From Thalassococcus sp. S3 (GTDB lineage: Bacteria > Pseudomonadota > Alphaproteobacteria > Rhodobacterales > Rhodobacteraceae), in contig NZ_CP022303.1 in assembly GCF_004216475.1 (NCBI RefSeq), forward strand, positions 4,092,001 to 4,156,000: DNA of 64,000 nt, read 5' to 3'. Positions 53,013 to 62,715 of this stretch are shown piece after piece; the stretch's first letter is position 1, and every line of letters begins with the position of its first letter. The notes below the pieces were generated by a model. It was not told the DNA's origin. It was given only the letters and a program-made list of their open reading frames with translations, and searched no databases. The translations under genes and the position numbers were made by a program.

Positions 53013-53984
53013 ATGCAACCCGACGCGCCAACGCCAGACGGACAGGTCGCTGATGCCGTCGCCGACAATTGGGTCGACCGCTGGGCGCCTTCGGCCACGC
53101 GCCCCTATCTGCGTCTCAGCCGGGCCGACCGGCCCATCGGCACCTGGCTGCTCCTCTTACCCTGCTGGTGGGGGCTGAGCCTGTCGATCCTGCATTCCGG
53201 CACCCCGCGCCTCTCCGATCTCTGGATCGCAATCGGCTGCGCCCTCGGGGCCTGGCTGATGCGCGGTGCCGGCTGCACTTGGAACGACATCACCGACCGC
53301 GACTTCGACGGGCAGGTGGCCCGCACCCGCTCGCGCCCGATTCCGTCGGGTCAGGTCAGTGTCCGGGCGGCGGTGATCTGGATGTGTGCGCAGGCCTTGA
53401 TTGCCTTCGCGATCCTGTTGACCTTCAACACGACCGCGATCCTTCTGGGGCTTCTGTCGCTTTTGCCCGTCGCCATCTATCCTTTCGCCAAACGCTTCAC
53501 TTGGTGGCCTCAGGTGTTCTTGGGCGTCGCTTTCAATTGGGGCGCCCTTCTGGCCTGGGCTGCGCATTCCGGCAGCCTGCACCCGGTCGCGCTGCTCCTC
53601 TATCTCGCCGGCATTGCCTGGACCCTCTTTTACGACACCATCTATGCGCATCAGGACACCGAGGACGATGCCCTGATCGGGATAAAATCGACCGCTCGGC
53701 TCTTCGGCAGCCAATCACCCGCCTGGCTGCGCCGGTTTCTGGTGGCCACCGTCAGCCTGATGGGGCTTTCGGTGATCTCCGCCGTTCTGCCCTCTCAAAC
53801 CATCCTGTCCCTCGTAATCGCGCTCGTGGGACCCTGGGCCATGGGCTGGCACATGACCTGGCAATTGCGCCGTCTGGACCTGGAAGATCCCGACATCCTC
53901 GTGCAGGTTTTCCGCTCAAATCGTGACGCAGGGTTGATTCCGCTTGTGTTCTTCGGGGCTGCCCTTTTCATCGGATTGCAGTAA
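53013..53984 (+). CDS. ubiA: 4-hydroxybenzoate polyprenyltransferase
   Basis: A 323-residue inner-membrane enzyme that prenylates 4-hydroxybenzoate in ubiquinone synthesis. The two Asp-rich motifs are NDITDRDFDGQVARTRSRP near 90-108 and DTIYAHQDTEDDALIG near 208-223. GGAG lies eight bases before ATG 53013. Longer upstream frame overlaps rsmE and is not coding. COQ9, of the same pathway, is 45 kb away. Confidence 0.96.
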   Translation: MQPDAPTPDGQVADAVADNWVDRWAPSATRPYLRLSRADRPIGTWLLLLPCWWGLSLSILHSGTPRLSDLWIAIGCALGAWLMRGAGCTWNDITDRDFDGQVARTRSRPIPSGQVSVRAAVIWMCAQALIAFAILLTFNTTAILLGLLSLLPVAIYPFAKRFTWWPQVFLGVAFNWGALLAWAAHSGSLHPVALLLYLAGIAWTLFYDTIYAHQDTEDDALIGIKSTARLFGSQSPAWLRRFLVATVSLMGLSVISAVLPSQTILSLVIALVGPWAMGWHMTWQLRRLDLEDPDILVQVFRSNRDAGLIPLVFFGAALFIGLQ

Positions 53985-54038
53985 AAAGTGGCAGAGCGTA
54001 TCAACGCTCAAACCGATGGAAGCAAAGACCACTCGCTT

Positions 54039-55961
54039 ATGCGCCTATCAATCCTCGCCATTATGGCCGCCGCCTTCGGAGTTGCCGCCATTCTGAGCCT
54101 CGTGGCCGCCAGTTTCGCGGTCACCGTCATCGAAGAGAACACCGAGATCAGCGTCCGTCAGACGCTGGACGAACGTGGTTTTGGCTGGGCCGAAGTGCAA
54201 AGCGACGGCTTGCGCCTGCTGCTGAGCGGCACGGCTCCGACCGAAGCGCTGCGGTTCCAAGCGATCAGTGCAACGGGCGCTGTGATCGACGCGGCCCGCG
54301 TCATCGACGAGATGGAGGTTCAGGCCACGGCAGCCCTCACGGCGCCCCGGTTCTCTGTCGAAATTCTGCGCAACGAAAGCGGCGTTTCGATCATCGGCCT
54401 TGTTCCCGCGGCGACAGACCGCGCCGCGATGGTTGCCGAACTTGAAGACATCGCTGACGGCGAAAGCATCACTGACCTGTTGGAAACGGCCGACTATCCG
54501 GCACCGCGTGGCTGGGATGACGCCCTTGGGTTTTCCATGACGACACTTGCCCGTCTGCCCCGTTCGAAAGTCTCGGTCGATGCCGGACGCGTGATCGTCA
54601 CGGCCATTGCTGACAGCGCCGCCGAAAAGCAGGTGTTGGAGACCGAATTGCAACGATCCGCGCCTCCCGGTCTGCGTTTGTCCCTGAACATTGCCGCACC
54701 ACGCCCCGTGATCACGCCGTTCACACTGCGCTTTATCTCCGATGACAACGGCGCGCGCTTTGATGCCTGCTCAGCGCAGGATCAGGCCGCGCGCAACCGC
54801 ATCCTCGCAGCCGCGCGAACCGCCGGTGCGTCAGAACGGGAAAACTGCGTCATCGGCATGGGCGTACCTTCGCCAAACTGGGATGAAGCCGCTGAAATGG
54901 CGATAGCAGCAGTGCAGGAGCTTGGCGGCGGCGCCGTCACCTTTGCCAATGCCGATGTCACGCTTGTCGCGCTGCAAGGGACGAACCAATCCGTCTTCGA
55001 CCGGGTCGTCGGCGAGCTTGAAACACGTCTGCCCGAAGTCTTCGCCTTGCATGCGGTGTTGCCCGAACCGGAAACGGGACCGGATGCAGGCCCTGCGGAA
55101 TTCGTGGCCACCCTAAGCCCGGAGGGCCTTGTGCAACTGCGCGGTCGGGTGAGCGATGCCAATCTCAGGGAGGTTGCCAACAGCTTTGCCCAGGCGAGCT
55201 TTGGGTCGGACAGCGTCTATGTCGCGGCCCGTGTGGCGCAAGATCTGCCGGCAGACTGGCCTGTGAGGGTCCTTGCCGGTCTCGAAGCGCTGTCGATGCT
55301 GGTCAGTGGCGCAGTGACCGTCACAGCAGAAGAGGTTGCCGTCCAGGGGATCACCGAACAGCAAGATGCGAAGGCGCGTATGTCGGGCTTCCTGTCCGAA
55401 AAGCTGGGAGAGGCGGAGAGGTACACTATTGACGTGGTCTACCGCGAGCCGCCCCCGCCCGCCGATCAGCCGATGGACCCCGATCAGTGTGAGCGCACGC
55501 TTGCGGATATCCTGTCCCGAGGAAAAATCACCTTCGAGCCGGGATCGGCGACGATTGCGGCCGGGGCCGCCGGAAAGCTTGACGAGATCGCAGAGACGTT
55601 ACAGCGCTGCGGATCCCTGCGCCTGGAAATTCAGGGCCATACCGACAGCCAGGGCCGCGAGGTCATGAACCAGGAGTTGAGCCAGGCGCGGGCGCAGGCC
55701 GTTCTGACCGAACTGCGCGGGCGCCGGGTGCCCACCGGCAGCTTTGTCGCGAAGGGCTACGGCGAAGCCCGCCCGATCCAAGACAACAGCACCGAAGCAG
55801 GCCGTGAAGCCAACCGCCGGATCGAGTTTCGCCTGATCCGACCGACCCCAACCGCGCCGGAGGTTGAAAGTACGCTGGACAGTGTCGCCCAAGATCTCGA
55901 TACAGAGGCGCAAGCCGAAGAAGCCGCGCCGGCTGACGGGGAGGAGGGCGCCAATGAGTAG
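54039..55961 (+). CDS. OmpA-like envelope protein with BON-like repeats
   Basis: A 640-residue protein with an N-terminal signal-anchor (MRLSILAIMAAAFGVAAILSLVAA), a long middle of repeated small alpha/beta units such as LLLSGTAPTEALRFQAISATG (BON-like), and an OmpA C-domain (about 505-615: HTDSQGREVMNQELSQARAQAV, the peptidoglycan-binding motif). It links the envelope to the cell wall by family knowledge. The GTG at 53988 is also in frame, but relatives start at MRLS. The next gene overlaps by 8 bp and probably encodes a partner. Confidence 0.85.
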   Translation: MRLSILAIMAAAFGVAAILSLVAASFAVTVIEENTEISVRQTLDERGFGWAEVQSDGLRLLLSGTAPTEALRFQAISATGAVIDAARVIDEMEVQATAALTAPRFSVEILRNESGVSIIGLVPAATDRAAMVAELEDIADGESITDLLETADYPAPRGWDDALGFSMTTLARLPRSKVSVDAGRVIVTAIADSAAEKQVLETELQRSAPPGLRLSLNIAAPRPVITPFTLRFISDDNGARFDACSAQDQAARNRILAAARTAGASERENCVIGMGVPSPNWDEAAEMAIAAVQELGGGAVTFANADVTLVALQGTNQSVFDRVVGELETRLPEVFALHAVLPEPETGPDAGPAEFVATLSPEGLVQLRGRVSDANLREVANSFAQASFGSDSVYVAARVAQDLPADWPVRVLAGLEALSMLVSGAVTVTAEEVAVQGITEQQDAKARMSGFLSEKLGEAERYTIDVVYREPPPPADQPMDPDQCERTLADILSRGKITFEPGSATIAAGAAGKLDEIAETLQRCGSLRLEIQGHTDSQGREVMNQELSQARAQAVLTELRGRRVPTGSFVAKGYGEARPIQDNSTEAGREANRRIEFRLIRPTPTAPEVESTLDSVAQDLDTEAQAEEAAPADGEEGANE

Positions 55962-56280
55962 AACCGAGTTCATCATATGGACGGCAGTGATCCTGTTTGT
56001 GGCCTTCTGCCTGGGCTGGTTCGCGAATTGGTTGGTCCACCGTTTCACCCGGGTCTCGGCCGCAGATGTCGGAGAACTGGACCGGATGAGCCAGGAGCTG
56101 CACGAGGCCGAAGAAACACGCGATCAGGCCATCACGTACCTGCAACAGCGAGAAGCCGAGTTGACCAACCAGCTTAGCCAGACAGAGGCAGAACTGCGCG
56201 CCGCGATGGATGGCCTGCGTGACGCGCGCCAAGAAGCCGAGGAATTGCGTGCCTATGTGGAGCGGGCCAACGCGTCGTGA
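55954..56280 (+). CDS. Membrane-anchored coiled-coil protein, unknown
   Basis: A 108-residue protein: one transmembrane helix (TAVILFVAFCLGWFANWLV, about 9-27), then a long Glu/Gln-rich coiled coil (QELHEAEETRDQAITYLQQREAELTNQL). GGAGGAGGG precedes ATG 55954, inside the end of the OmpA-like gene. Likely co-made with it. Confidence 0.75.
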   Translation: MSRTEFIIWTAVILFVAFCLGWFANWLVHRFTRVSAADVGELDRMSQELHEAEETRDQAITYLQQREAELTNQLSQTEAELRAAMDGLRDARQEAEELRAYVERANAS

Positions 56281-56283
56281 CCG

Positions 56284-56727
56284 TTACCAACGTGTCAGCG
56301 CCGCTTCGTCCTCTTCCTTCGCAGCGACCCAATCCGCACCGTCCGAGGTCAGCTCTTTTTTCCAGAACGGCGCACGGGATTTGAGATAGTCCATCAGGTA
56401 TTCCGCAGCCTCAAACGCGTCTTTTCGGTGCGGCGCTGCCGTGGCCACCATCATGATCAAGGCCCCGGGGGCAAGACGTCCGTAGCGGTGGATGACCAGA
56501 ACGTCGCCCAGGGACCAGCGCGTCCGGGCCTCCTCCGCGATCTTGGTGATCGCGGCTTCCGTCATGCCCGGATAATGCTCGATCTCCATCGCGTCGAGAT
56601 CGCCCGCCGCAAGGTCCCGGACCACACCGGTGAAGGTGACAATGGCACCCATATCACTGTGGCCCGCAGCAAAGCTGTTGGCTTCAGCGCCCAGATCGAA
56701 CGGCTCTTCCTGCACGCAGATGCGCAT
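56284..56727 (-). CDS. moaE: Molybdopterin synthase catalytic subunit
   Basis: A 147-residue subunit that converts precursor Z to molybdopterin with MoaD. GAIVTFTGVVRD near 26-37, IEHYPGMTEAAI near 48-59, HRYGRLAPG and the active-site Lys in YLKSRAPFWKKE. A GTG at 56736 overlaps the moaD stop, but ATG 56727 has GGGAGG nine bases upstream and is preferred. Confidence 0.96.
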   Translation of the reverse strand: MRICVQEEPFDLGAEANSFAAGHSDMGAIVTFTGVVRDLAAGDLDAMEIEHYPGMTEAAITKIAEEARTRWSLGDVLVIHRYGRLAPGALIMMVATAAPHRKDAFEAAEYLMDYLKSRAPFWKKELTSDGADWVAAKEEDEAALTRW

Positions 56728-56732
56728 GCGGT

Positions 56733-56978
56733 TCACCCTCCCGTCATCGGCGGGAAAAAGGCGACTTCACTGGCCCCGGCAAGCGGAGCATCGAAATCCG
56801 TCAGCTCCTGGTCCACCGCAACACGGAGGGAGGCAAGATCCGAGAACGCGACCGCATATCGTTCCTCGCGCGCGCGCAGCTCCTCAACGAGATCCGCGAC
56901 CGTGGCAGCATCGCTTTCAACCCGTTCCTTGGGCACGCCGATCCGCTCGCGGACCCAGGCAAAATAGAGCACATCCAT
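56733..56978 (-). CDS. moaD: Molybdopterin synthase sulfur-carrier subunit
   Basis: An 81-residue ubiquitin-like carrier ending in the required Gly-Gly (FFPPMTGG), which is thiocarboxylated. Start MDVLYFAWVRERIG. Stop overlaps the moaE frame; the start shares a base with the pgsA stop. Confidence 0.95.
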   Translation of the reverse strand: MDVLYFAWVRERIGVPKERVESDAATVADLVEELRAREERYAVAFSDLASLRVAVDQELTDFDAPLAGASEVAFFPPMTGG

Positions 56979-57643
56979 CAGCGACCCTCCCTCAACAACG
57001 GCAATGCCTTGCGAAAGTAGTCGGCTCCGGTCAGAAGCGTCAACGCGGCGGCAAGCCACAGAAGCGTCAGACCGATCAGACCCGACCATTCCATTCCCGC
57101 CATCTTCCAGCGCAGTCCCTGCAGATCCTCCACACGACCCGCAAAGATGTCGTCCAGCAAGGCCTGGTCCATACCCCACGCCGCCATGCCCAGGTAGTGC
57201 TCGAACACCCCTTGCGCGAACAGGACCGCGATCGCGACCATCTGCGCGGTTGTTTTCCACTTGGCCAGTTTGGTCACCTTCAGCGTGCCTGCCGTATCCC
57301 CCAGAAACTCGCGCAGGCCAGAAACAAAGACCTCTCTGAACAAGATCACGGTTGCCGGCAAAACCAGCCACGGAGACATCGAAGAATACCCCACGATCAC
57401 CATCAGCGCGATCACAACCATGGCCTTGTCGGCGATGGGATCGAGCATCGCGCCCATGCGCGTCTCTTGTTTCCAGGCCCGTGCGAGATAGCCGTCGAAC
57501 CAATCCGTCGCTGCCGCCACCACAAAGAGAAGCAGCGCGAGCCAATCTGCATAGGGTCTTGTAAAATAGAGGAACATCACCGCGATGCCTGGCGCGGCGA
57601 GCAAGCGCAGGGCTGTCAGGATGTTGGGAATATTCCACGTCAT
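56978..57643 (-). CDS. pgsA: CDP-diacylglycerol-glycerol-3-phosphate phosphatidyltransferase
   Basis: A 221-residue membrane enzyme of phosphatidylglycerol synthesis. The CDP-alcohol phosphotransferase motif is complete: D50-G-x2-A54-R55-x8-G64-x3-D68-x3-D72. It has six helices. Downstream, moaD and moaE follow without gaps, an arrangement typical of Rhodobacteraceae. Confidence 0.96.
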   Translation of the reverse strand: MTWNIPNILTALRLLAAPGIAVMFLYFTRPYADWLALLLFVVAAATDWFDGYLARAWKQETRMGAMLDPIADKAMVVIALMVIVGYSSMSPWLVLPATVILFREVFVSGLREFLGDTAGTLKVTKLAKWKTTAQMVAIAVLFAQGVFEHYLGMAAWGMDQALLDDIFAGRVEDLQGLRWKMAGMEWSGLIGLTLLWLAAALTLLTGADYFRKALPLLREGR

Positions 57644-57718
57644 GGCGCAGTCTTAGCCTGCCGGGCCTGCGGGGGAAAGAGCCTCCGGGATGCGTGGAGC
57701 TGCGAACTTGCAAAGGCG

Positions 57719-59596
57719 TCAGCCACGTTCGTGGAAGAAGTCGTAGATCTTTTCAGCCAATCCTTCCGACACACCATCAACGGCCTTCAGATCCGCCAGA
57801 TTTGCGCGGCTGACGGCCTTGGCACTTCCGAAATGCGCCAAAAGCGCCCGCTTGCGTGCGGCGCCGACGCCGGGGATATCATCAAGAGGTGTGGCGCCCA
57901 CCGCCTTGGCCCGCTTGGCCCGGTGCGTTCCGATCGCAAAGCGATGTGCCTCGTCCCGGAGCCGCTGCACGAAGTAGAGCACCGGATCGTTGTGCCGCAG
58001 CGCGAATGGACGCTGCCCGGAGCGGTGGAATTCCTCCTTGCCGGCATCGCGGTCAACGCCCTTGGCCACGCCCACCATCGGGATATCCTCAACGCCGTGC
58101 TCTGCCATGATCTCGGCCACCGCCGAAACCTGACCTGCTCCGCCGTCGATCAAAAGAAGGTCCGGCCAATGCCCCTTGGACCGCTCCGGATCTTCCTTCA
58201 AGAGACGCTTGAATCGGCGGGTCAGCACCTCCTTCATCATTCCGAAATCGTCACCCGGTGTCAGTTCGTCGCCGCGGATATTGAACTTTCGGTACTGGTT
58301 CTTCATGAACCCGTCTGGTCCGGCCACGATCATGCCACCGACAGCGTTGGTGCCTTGTATGTGACTGTTGTCATACACTTCGATGCGTTGCGGCGGGCCA
58401 TCCAGCTCAAAAGCCTCCGCCAGCCCGCGCAACAGCTTGGCCTGCGTCGCCGTCTCGGCCATTTTGCGGGCAAGGCTTTCGCGCGCATTGCGGGCCGCGC
58501 CCTCGATCAGCTCTGCCTTCTCTCCGCGCTGTGGAACCAGTATTTCGACCTTTCGGCCCAGCTTCTGGGTCAGCGCGTCTTGCATCAAATCGATGTTTTC
58601 GATCGGATAGGATAAAAGCACCTGACGCGGCGGTTCCTTCGTGTCGTAGAACTGACCCAGAAACGCCTCAAGCACTTCTGCCGCGTCGATATCCACGCCG
58701 GCACGTGGATAGAAATCGCGGTTGCCCCAGTTCTGGTTGGCCCGGATGAAAAACACTTGTACGCAGGCCTGTCCACTTTCCAGATGAAGCGCGATCACAT
58801 CGGCTTCGGTAACGCCGCGCGGGTTGATCCCCTGGGCGGTCTGAACCTGGGTCAATGCGCGGATCCTGTCGCGCAAGGCCGCTGCACGTTCGAACTCCAT
58901 CGCTTCCGATGCCGCCGCCATCTGCACCGCGAGGTTCTCCTGCACCTTGGTCGATCTGCCCGACAGGAAGCGTTCGGCGTCGGACACGCTTTCCGCGTAA
59001 TCCTCTTCCGAAATGTAGCCAACGCAGGGCGCCGAACAGCGCTTGATCTGATAGAGCAGGCACGGACGTGTTCGGCTTTCAAACATCGAATCCGAGCAAT
59101 TGCGCAGTAGGAAGACTTTCTGCAGTTGGTTCAATGTCCGGTTCACCGCTCCGGCGCTTGCAAAGGGGCCGAAATAGGTCCCCTTCTCTTTCTTGGCCCC
59201 GCGATGTTTCTTGATCTGGGGAAAGCCATGATCCTTGGCCACAAGGATATTCGGAAAGCTTTTGTCGTCCCGCAGAAGCACATTGTACTTTGGCTTGAGC
59301 TGCTTGATCAGGTTTTGCTCCAGAAGCAGCGCCTCGGTCTCGGTGCGCGTTGTCAGGAACATCATCGCGGCGGTGTCCCGGATCATGCGGGCAATGCGCG
59401 GGCTATGACCCGCCGGACGGGCATAGTTCGAAACCCGCGCCTTGAGATTGCGCGCCTTGCCGACATAAAGCACGCGGCTTTCCGCATCGAGCATGCGGTA
59501 CACGCCCGGAGAGCTATCGAGCGTCTTCAGATAGCCTTGAATACAATCATGCCCGGTAGGACGCGTGCCGTGCTGTTCCAACTCCGATCCCGTCAT
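57719..59596 (-). CDS. uvrC: Excinuclease ABC subunit C
   Basis: A 625-residue nuclease of nucleotide excision repair. GIY-YIG domain at about 27-105 ([25 protein letters not shown]), UVR motif near 215-250 ([24 protein letters not shown]), the RNase H-like C-domain ([19 protein letters not shown] near 395-415), and a terminal helix-hairpin-helix pair ([22 protein letters not shown]). Length fits. A probable leaderless promoter is upstream. Confidence 0.97.
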   Translation of the reverse strand: MTGSELEQHGTRPTGHDCIQGYLKTLDSSPGVYRMLDAESRVLYVGKARNLKARVSNYARPAGHSPRIARMIRDTAAMMFLTTRTETEALLLEQNLIKQLKPKYNVLLRDDKSFPNILVAKDHGFPQIKKHRGAKKEKGTYFGPFASAGAVNRTLNQLQKVFLLRNCSDSMFESRTRPCLLYQIKRCSAPCVGYISEEDYAESVSDAERFLSGRSTKVQENLAVQMAAASEAMEFERAAALRDRIRALTQVQTAQGINPRGVTEADVIALHLESGQACVQVFFIRANQNWGNRDFYPRAGVDIDAAEVLEAFLGQFYDTKEPPRQVLLSYPIENIDLMQDALTQKLGRKVEILVPQRGEKAELIEGAARNARESLARKMAETATQAKLLRGLAEAFELDGPPQRIEVYDNSHIQGTNAVGGMIVAGPDGFMKNQYRKFNIRGDELTPGDDFGMMKEVLTRRFKRLLKEDPERSKGHWPDLLLIDGGAGQVSAVAEIMAEHGVEDIPMVGVAKGVDRDAGKEEFHRSGQRPFALRHNDPVLYFVQRLRDEAHRFAIGTHRAKRAKAVGATPLDDIPGVGAARKRALLAHFGSAKAVSRANLADLKAVDGVSEGLAEKIYDFFHERG

Positions 59597-59886
59597 AAAG
59601 AAGAGATATGATTCTCGCGCGGGGCCTGCAATCTTATTGGCGCGCCATCAAGGGCTAAGCTGTCCACGGATTGTGTGGATAAGTCTGCAGATATCTTTGG
59701 GGCACCCCGGTTTTCTTGTTGTTTCTTGGTGCCTTCGCTCGCTTGCCTGTTTTTTGAGCACATATCTAAAGCACTGAAAAGGAACGTTATTTTTTCGGCC
59801 TTAGTACAAACAACTGAAAACAAAGGCAATTTTGTAACGCTTTGGTAACACTGTTTAACGGGGTGCAAAACTTGACGCACCGGCAA
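59597..59886. other. AT-richer gene-free region upstream of uvrC with a DnaA-box match
   Basis: About 290 bp with no credible gene, clearly richer in A and T than the surrounding DNA. TTATCCACA, the consensus DnaA box, is present on the minus strand at 59674-59682. A GGTGC/GCACC inverted repeat lies at 59862-59881, next to the end of the reductase gene. A single box is not an origin; it may bind DnaA or be chance. A small RNA cannot be excluded. Confidence 0.4.
59603..59631 (-). promoter_or_regulatory. Candidate uvrC promoter, leaderless start
   Basis: On the minus strand TTGCAG (59631-59626) and TATCTC (59608-59603) are 17 bp apart, and the -10 ends six bases before the A of the uvrC ATG. 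No ribosome site precedes that ATG. This predicts a leaderless message. Confidence 0.45.
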
Positions 59887-60666
59887 CTATTCAACCCCCA
59901 AAACATCCGGCGTTTGCCAGGCCAGATGCTGGCCGCCATCCACGCACAAAAGCTGTCCCGTCACCGCCGGCGAATCCAGAAAATAGCCGAGTGCCGCGTT
60001 GATATCTGCCGGATCGGCGCCCCGTTCGAGAAGGGTGCTGGCTCTCTGGTCCGAAAAATGCTGAAGGCTTTGGCGCGACCCCTGCAATGTCGGACCGGGG
60101 CCGATCGCGTTCACACGAATGGCCGGTGCAAGGGCCTGGGCCGTGGTTTGCGTCATGGCCCACAAGCCCATCTTGGCCAGCGTATAGGTCATGAACTCAG
60201 GCGTCAGCTTGCGCACCCGCTGATCGATCATGTTCACGATCAGACCCGAGGCGCGCGGCTCTCCGTTCTTGTCGGTCTGTGCCGGCAGATCCTGGGCCGC
60301 CATGGCCTGGGTCAGCAGGAACGGCGCCCTCAGATTGCTTCCGAAATGTCTGTCCCATGAGGTCCGCGTCGCGGTCCGGATGGTGTCGTGTTCGAAAATC
60401 GAGGCATTGTTGACCAGACAGGTTATCGGCCCGCCCAACCCGTCGGTCGCGGCGGCGAACAAAGCTTCGGTCTCATCATCGTTCAGCAGGTCTGCAGGAA
60501 GGGCCACGGCCCGGCGGCCCATCGCTTCGATCTCTGACGCGACGGCCTGCGCCGCCTCGGCCGACTGTGAATAATGGACCGCGACGTCAAAGCCGCGCTT
60601 TGCCAGATAGAGCGCCATCGACCTGCCCAGCCGTTTGCCTGCGCCGGTGACAAGTGCCTGTGTCAT
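59887..60666 (-). CDS. SDR reductase, FolM/pteridine-reductase-like
   Basis: A 259-residue Rossmann enzyme. TGAGKRLG (7-14) replaces the usual TGxxxGxG and is typical of FolM/PTR1; NNAS is at 86-89, Tyr161 and Lys165 form YxxxK, and Asp148 in NMID stands where most SDRs have the catalytic Ser, again as in pteridine reductases. Likely reduces dihydropteridines with NADPH. Not checked: whether it is truly FolM. Confidence 0.85.
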   Translation of the reverse strand: MTQALVTGAGKRLGRSMALYLAKRGFDVAVHYSQSAEAAQAVASEIEAMGRRAVALPADLLNDDETEALFAAATDGLGGPITCLVNNASIFEHDTIRTATRTSWDRHFGSNLRAPFLLTQAMAAQDLPAQTDKNGEPRASGLIVNMIDQRVRKLTPEFMTYTLAKMGLWAMTQTTAQALAPAIRVNAIGPGPTLQGSRQSLQHFSDQRASTLLERGADPADINAALGYFLDSPAVTGQLLCVDGGQHLAWQTPDVLGVE

Positions 60667-60690
60667 GGGCGTTTTCCTTCGTGTTGCCGC

Positions 60691-61638
60691 CTAGGTCAGT
60701 ACAGCGGCAACATAGACCGCATAAAGCACGGTCAAGATCACACCCCAGGTTCGCGTGATATCGTATCTAAGGAAAACGAACGGAAACATCAGAACCGACG
60801 CCCCAAGCATCACCCAGAGATCAAACCGAATGAAGGACGGATCGACAGGGATCGGACCGAAGAATGTGGCAATCCCGATGATCGCCAGCAGGTTGAACAT
60901 GTTCGAGCCGATGACATTGCCCAATGCCACATCGGCCTGCCGACGCAGCGCCGCCATCACGGTAGTCGCAAGTTCGGGGAGTGACGTTCCAACAGCGACA
61001 AGCGTAAGGCCGATTACCGTGTCGCTGACGCCGTACATCTTGGCAATGATGGACGCGTTGTCCACCAGCAGATCGGCACCCAAGGGCAGCCCGACCAACC
61101 CTAGCAGAAGATAGACACCGATCCGCCAATAAGGCATGTCCGGATCCGCGCCCTCGACGTCTTCCAGATCGTCCGGCTGATCCGCGTTGCGATGTCTGCG
61201 CGCTTCGCGAAAGGCATCGAAAAGCACAAATGCCAGCGCCAACAGCAAGATCGCACCGGTCGTCCGATTAAAGGTGCCCGAGAATGCAAGCGCGATGAAC
61301 AGAACCGATGCCACGAGCATGAAGACATAGGTTTTGCGGCTGTCACATTCGCTTGTGTGCAATGTGGCCATCAAGGCGGGAATGCCCATCACCAGCAGGA
61401 TATTGGCTGTGTTCGAGCCCACGACATTGCCAAGCGCGATGCCGGGCGCGTTGTCGTAGATTGCGCTGATGGCAATCAAAAGCTCAGGGGCGGACGTGCC
61501 GAATGCGACGATGGTCAAGCTGACGATGAGCGCCGGAACACCCAACCGCAAACTGAGGTTGACCGCCCCGCGCACCAGCGCGTCGCCTGCCAGAAGCAAG
61601 ATGACCAGGCCGAGACCGGACAAGAGCCATGGGAGCAT
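60691..61638 (-). CDS. Calcium/sodium antiporter, CaCA family (YrbG-like)
   Basis: A 315-residue exchanger with ten helices in two inverted repeats. Both alpha motifs are present: GTSAPELLIAISAIYDNAPGIALGNVVGSN near 48-77 and GTSLPELATTVMAALRRQADVALGNVIGSNMFN near 202-234. Acidic linker between. The gene runs into a zinc-ribbon peptide gene one base away. Confidence 0.93.
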   Translation of the reverse strand: MLPWLLSGLGLVILLLAGDALVRGAVNLSLRLGVPALIVSLTIVAFGTSAPELLIAISAIYDNAPGIALGNVVGSNTANILLVMGIPALMATLHTSECDSRKTYVFMLVASVLFIALAFSGTFNRTTGAILLLALAFVLFDAFREARRHRNADQPDDLEDVEGADPDMPYWRIGVYLLLGLVGLPLGADLLVDNASIIAKMYGVSDTVIGLTLVAVGTSLPELATTVMAALRRQADVALGNVIGSNMFNLLAIIGIATFFGPIPVDPSFIRFDLWVMLGASVLMFPFVFLRYDITRTWGVILTVLYAVYVAAVLT

Positions 61639-61806
61639 TCAGCCTGCCCCCTGCCCGCAGGCACAGGGCCCCTTGCCGATCCGGTAACGACCACATTTGC
61701 GGCATTTGGCCGACGAGAGGCGTCCTTTACCAGGCACCCGCAGCTTGCCGAACATGGCCAGCACGGCCATGAAGACCAGAAAAAGGATGACGATCTTTGA
61801 AATCAC
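61639..61806 (-). CDS. Membrane peptide with C-terminal zinc-ribbon-like knuckle
   Basis: A 55-residue protein: one transmembrane helix (KIVILFLVFMAVLAMFG, about 4-20), then KCRKCGRYRIGKGPCACG, a C-x2-C ... C-x-C arrangement able to bind a metal. GTG 61806 follows the S49 peptidase stop by one base; a longer frame is not consistent with that stop. Similar peptides occur beside sohB-like genes in this family, as far as I recall. Confidence 0.68.
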   Translation of the reverse strand: MISKIVILFLVFMAVLAMFGKLRVPGKGRLSSAKCRKCGRYRIGKGPCACGQGAG

Positions 61807-61807
61807 G

Positions 61808-62605
61808 TCAGAGGCCAAAACGCGCGAAAGCCGCGCGCTCCTCAATCCCGGCCACGGTACTTTCGATCATCTGCGCCCCGAAGCGCTGCCAGAACGGACG
61901 CCGCAACCCATAGCGGCGAAACTTCACGTTGTCCCCGAAACGGCGTTTCATCATCGGCACCAGGTGGCCGACACCGTCGATCAGCCCAAGATCCTGGGCT
62001 TTGGCCGCCAGCCAGATCTCGCCGGTGAAGAGGTCTTTTTCATCATCGAGTTTACCGCCACGCCGCGCTTTGACATGAGCGATGAAGTTCTGATGGATGT
62101 CGTCCAGAAGAACCTTCAGCCGCGCGACATCCTCTTCATTTTCCGGCCGAAAGGGGTCCAGCATGGATTTCGACTTGCCGGCAGTATAGACGCGGCGTTC
62201 GACGCCCTGCCGCGCAAGAAAGACATGCGCGCCAAACCCGGACGAGATCACCCCGATGGATCCCAGAACAGAGCTTTCGTCGGCATAGATCTCATCGGCA
62301 GAGGCCGCGAGCCAGTATCCACCCGACGCCGCCACATCCTCGACAAAGGCGACGACAGGGACATCCAGTTCATCGCGCAAACGGCGGATGCGGCTGCCGA
62401 TCAGGGACGACTGCACCGGGGAGCCGCCGGGAGAGTTGATCTCCAGCGCAACGGCGTCGGGCTTACCCCGGCGAAAGGCGCGCTCCAGGATCGGCGCAAG
62501 AGCCTTGTCGGACAGACCTGCCCGTTCGGAGAGACCGATCGCGCCTGCGAGGCGGACCACGGCCACGGTCGGGTCGGATTTCACAAAGGGCAGCCAGCGT
62601 TTCAT
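61808..62605 (-). CDS. S49 family peptidase (SohB/SppA-like)
   Basis: A 265-residue protease. Motifs: INSPGGSPVQSSLIGSRIR near 80-98, catalytic Ser in DVAASGGYWLAASADEI near 115-131, and the general base Lys in YTAGKSKSMLDPF near 165-177. The N-terminus lacks a clear signal, though such proteins are usually membrane-linked. Acts on membrane peptides by family knowledge. ATG 62605 is chosen; the longer frame is not homologous. Confidence 0.9.
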   Translation of the reverse strand: MKRWLPFVKSDPTVAVVRLAGAIGLSERAGLSDKALAPILERAFRRGKPDAVALEINSPGGSPVQSSLIGSRIRRLRDELDVPVVAFVEDVAASGGYWLAASADEIYADESSVLGSIGVISSGFGAHVFLARQGVERRVYTAGKSKSMLDPFRPENEEDVARLKVLLDDIHQNFIAHVKARRGGKLDDEKDLFTGEIWLAAKAQDLGLIDGVGHLVPMMKRRFGDNVKFRRYGLRRPFWQRFGAQMIESTVAGIEERAAFARFGL

Positions 62606-62715
62606 GCAGGCCCATGTAGAATGCCGACCCAGCACAAACAAGGCGCGCCCTTAACTTGACAAGATCACCTTGCGGAATTGCGGGGCAGGCAAGCAATTAT
62701 GCCACGCTCCCCCGA

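Noticed and set aside
56630..58615. A 661-codon open frame on the plus strand
   Set aside because: It lies wholly antisense to moaE, moaD, pgsA and uvrC, and its His/Gln/Arg-rich text is the usual shadow of high-GC genes.
59674..59682. Chromosomal replication origin
   Set aside because: Only one DnaA box is seen and no dnaA, hemE, parAB or other origin-linked genes are near.
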